Below, piece after piece: positions 45,569-47,250 of a stretch of DNA of 47,250 bases (its first letter is position 1; every line of letters starts with the position of its first letter). Both the position numbers and the translations under genes were made by a program. The notes under the pieces were generated by a model, which saw only the letters and a list, made by a program, of their open reading frames with translations, was not told the DNA's origin and made no database searches. Where the stretch lies: positions 1-47,250 of the forward strand of contig CAVYGM010000020.1 of assembly GCA_963768025.1 (NCBI GenBank). The letters are read 5' to 3'. This DNA is from CAVYGM01 sp963768025. Lineage in GTDB: Bacteria; Bacteroidota; Bacteroidia; Cytophagales; Spirosomataceae.

Positions 45569-46595
45569 GGGGTAGGGCATCAATAAGGGGGATTAAAACC
45601 TGAAAAAGGGTATCGGTTTCTTTCACCACCACGTCGGGCTGTTTGAGCAGCCGGTACTTGGTGGCGATGTTTTGCAGACCGGTCCGGTTGGAAGGTAGTG
45701 CCTTGGCTTTTTTTTGCAGATTGTTTATTACAAACAGATTACTGGCTTCGTCCGAATAGATCCGGATCAGCAGCGGCCGACCCGGCAGGGCAGTATTGTG
45801 CTTGACGGCATTTTCTACGAGCAATTGCAGGGTCAGCGGCGGTATGAAATAGGCATGGTACCGCTCATCAATGGCTATTTCCAGGACTATACTCGATCCA
45901 AAACGCATTTTCAAAAGGTTGAAGTAAGCCTGTATGAATTGCAGTTCCTGATCGAGGGTGGTCAGGGGTTGCTCGTTGGTTTGCAGCAGATAGCGGTACA
46001 CCGACGCCAGCTCCTCGATGAATCGTTCCGCCTTGGGCGGATCTTCGGTTACCAGCGAAGACAGGGTACTGAGGCTGTTGAACAGAAAATGTGGGTTGAT
46101 TTGGGCTTTAAGGGAGTCGAGCTGGCTTTGCAGATTTTCTTTTTTGAGGCGCTCAGCCTCGTAGTAGGTTTCCCACCACTGACGGTACAAGTGCTTTCCC
46201 TCATAGATAGCTGCCACCGGCAGGGTAAACAGAAACGACACCAGCGTCGTGACCCAATAGGTACCCCCCGGCAGCGGGTACCCCCAAAATTGCGTGATGT
46301 CGTAGAGGTAGGTGATGATGACGCGGTGAACGATCGTCGCGGCCATCAGCCAGCCCAGTTCCAGGGCGATGCGTCGTTTGGTTTGGTTGAGGCGGGGGTA
46401 TTTCCTTTGGGCCACCAGAATCCCCTGCCGGTTTACTTCCAGCAAAATGGTCCACTCGATCAGGCTGATGACCAGGCCTTTCAACCAGCTGATATGCTGC
46501 ACGTCGTTGTCGGGCTGGTAGAACACAAAATTGGCCACCACCGCCACCACTCCGATGCTGATTGTTCGTAACGCCGTATTCTTTTGTTTACCCAT
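45549..46595 (-). CDS. LytS/YehU-type sensor histidine kinase
   Basis: 348 aa from ATG 46595 (MGKQKNTALRTISIGVVAVVANFVFY); an upstream start at 46691 would add 32 residues without support. Four membrane helices fill residues ~8-135. A short coiled coil (YYEAERLKKENLQSQLDSLKAQINPHF) contains the His_kinase signature AQINPHFLFNSL with His169. The ATPase part has PPLTLQLLVENAVKHNT (N-box) and GLQNIATKYRLL. It pairs with the LytTR regulator overlapping its 3' end. No extracytoplasmic sensor domain is present, so the signal is probably sensed in or near the membrane. Confidence 0.92.
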   Translation of the reverse strand: MGKQKNTALRTISIGVVAVVANFVFYQPDNDVQHISWLKGLVISLIEWTILLEVNRQGILVAQRKYPRLNQTKRRIALELGWLMAATIVHRVIITYLYDITQFWGYPLPGGTYWVTTLVSFLFTLPVAAIYEGKHLYRQWWETYYEAERLKKENLQSQLDSLKAQINPHFLFNSLSTLSSLVTEDPPKAERFIEELASVYRYLLQTNEQPLTTLDQELQFIQAYFNLLKMRFGSSIVLEIAIDERYHAYFIPPLTLQLLVENAVKHNTALPGRPLLIRIYSDEASNLFVINNLQKKAKALPSNRTGLQNIATKYRLLKQPDVVVKETDTLFQVLIPLIDALPHEHPHY

Positions 46596-46701
46596 AGTCT
46601 GGTAAAAATAGGTTAAAGCTAACCGAACCAGCAACATACTACTGCCGTAGTGTCGAAAAGAGGGACTCAATGGGCAAAATAGCGTTTTCAAAAGAAATGA
46701 A

Positions 46702-46760
46702 ATTTCTATAACTCATATTTTTGACTATATTGAGCAATAGAAACCATTTCTATACCTCAT
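46702..46760. repeat. 15-bp direct repeat upstream of the Fic fragment
   Basis: ATTTCTATAACTCAT (46702-46716) and ATTTCTATACCTCAT (46746-46760) differ at one position; the second overlaps the Fic start codon. A small AGAAAT/ATTTCT dyad (46693-46707) adjoins the first. It could be an autoregulatory operator pair for the Fic gene. Confidence 0.4.
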
Positions 46761-46902
46761 GACCTGGAATTGGCAGTACGACAATTGGCCCAGCTTCACA
46801 TGTGCCTCTGAACTTCTGGTAGCCTACGAACGGGACTTTTTGCTTCGTGCAGGGAAGTTGGGAAGTGTATTTATATCCGGGAGGAAGAAAAGGAAGGTCT
46901 GA
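46759..46902 (+). pseudogene. Fic-family protein (DUF4172 N-terminus), truncated
   Basis: 47 codons: MTWNWQYDNWPSFTCASELL and VAYERDFLLRAGKLGSV, then an early stop. The W-x-W-Q...W-P-x-F...Y-E-x-x-F-L-x-x-x-G pattern is the start of the DUF4172 domain that precedes a Fic AMP-transferase domain in many Bacteroidota and other bacterial proteins (normally about 370 aa). Beyond residue ~36 the match fails. Another frame (REEEKEGLTSTNFNDSF) may continue the domain briefly, but no Fic core (HPFxxGNGR) occurs before the window end. Either a genuine remnant or another assembly break. Confidence 0.6.
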
Positions 46903-46914
46903 CAAGCACCAACT

Positions 46915-47199
46915 TCAACGACTCGTTTGCAGGAGAAGCGCGTATTTTTTTAGCTTTTCTCGTGCATTCATTTCTGGATTAATAGAGTTGATACTGATTT
47001 GTTTGACAGGGATTGACCCAATCAGGCTTCCAAGCCCACCCCCTACGAATGACACGATGCCAATGACGAAAATACCGGGCGGGGCTGCGCAACTAGCTCC
47101 GATCAGGGCATCACCGAGGGAGACCTTTTGCTGCAAACCCGCGCACCCGATATTATCCTGAGATAATATACTTGCGGCCATGATGGTTTCCAGGGTCAC
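46915..47199 (-). CDS. Hypothetical protein with glycine-zipper-like segment, probably 5' partial
   Basis: At most 94 aa (GTG at 47199 or ATG at 47181). Near the C-terminus a Gly-rich hydrophobic segment (GIFVIGIVSFVGGGLGSLIGSIPV) is followed by KQISINSINPEMNAREKLKKYALL. That combination (a glycine-zipper stretch, a short basic/hydrophobic strand, then '..REKLKKY') recurs at the C-terminus of small Bacteroidota proteins of unknown function. The N-terminal part before residue ~25 is unconvincing, and the true start may be further right, outside the window or lost to an indel. It is convergent with the Fic fragment. Confidence 0.4.
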   Translation of the reverse strand: MTLETIMAASILSQDNIGCAGLQQKVSLGDALIGASCAAPPGIFVIGIVSFVGGGLGSLIGSIPVKQISINSINPEMNAREKLKKYALLLQTSR

Positions 47200-47250
47200 G
47201 AAGCTTGCAAGATACCCTATACCGAAACCCCTACCCGAAGATCGTCTTCG

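Overview
The window is a composite of two unrelated kinds of DNA. Positions 1 to about 4,650 are very G+C-rich and read like an actinobacterial (or similar high-GC) genome: a GNAT acetyltransferase, a VOC/glyoxalase protein, a RibD-C/DHFR-family reductase, an alpha/beta hydrolase, a cupin, and a piece of a delta-1-pyrroline-5-carboxylate-type aldehyde dehydrogenase. From about 4,650 to the right end the DNA is of moderate G+C and clearly Bacteroidota, most like Cytophagales. The evidence is a MurF-Alr fusion, DUF2723 membrane proteins, a TonB receptor with a CarboxypepD-like N-domain, LytTR/LytS pairs and TAnnTTTG-type promoters. The switch falls inside two genes at once (an aldehyde dehydrogenase cut at its 3' end and an alanine racemase cut mid-domain). 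I therefore read it as an assembly chimera rather than gene transfer. A second break probably lies near 3,610-3,635, where the dehydrogenase begins without its N-terminal third.

Bacteroidota layout. 4.65-10.8 kb (minus): murF-alr fragment, corA, a two-domain universal stress protein, a sorbosone/glucose dehydrogenase-type lipoprotein, and a YceI protein. 10.9-15.4 kb: queG (minus) divergent from an orphan 7TM histidine kinase, then grpE-dnaJ. 15.5-24.5 kb (minus): a DUF2723 glycosyltransferase-like membrane protein, a TonB-dependent receptor, a NatAB-type ABC exporter and a small membrane protein. 24.7-27.4 kb: a glutamate/dicarboxylate symporter, a DoxX protein, and a PIN toxin-antitoxin pair lying between the intact 3' end of a histidine kinase and a diverged extra copy of that end. 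27.4-36.4 kb (minus): one long operon, HlyD adaptor - TolC - ABC ATPase - two FtsX-type permeases - NtrC-type regulator - NtrB-type kinase, forming a MacAB-TolC-like efflux system with its own two-component system. 36.8-41.2 kb (plus): a second symporter, a frame-damaged hicB-hicA pair, and an ABC-2 ATPase plus permease. 41.3-46.6 kb (minus): a LytS-type kinase, a LytTR regulator, an S41 peptidase, a beta-barrel protein and a second S41 peptidase. The right edge holds a Fic N-terminal fragment and a partial hypothetical protein.

Sequence quality is uneven. Many genes are split by one-base indels although the combined frames still spell a conserved protein; these cluster at 0.85-1.1, 3.6-6.4, 9.0-9.9, 24.7-25.3, 28-36 and 37.4-41.2 kb. 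Large genes between 10.8 and 24.5 kb are intact. This looks like uncorrected long-read or low-coverage sequence, so most 'broken' genes may be whole in the organism.

The most interesting native feature is a 183-bp palindromic insertion at 34,966-35,154. It sits exactly in frame inside the signal peptide of the TolC-like protein, with a 6-bp flanking repeat and imperfect terminal inverted repeats. Removing it in silico restores a textbook signal peptide. It resembles in behaviour the protein-coding palindromic elements known from Rickettsia. Other points are the kinase 3'-end duplication around the PIN module, a hicBA pair hidden by indels, and a family of GAKWGAAT octamer arrays in intergenic gaps.
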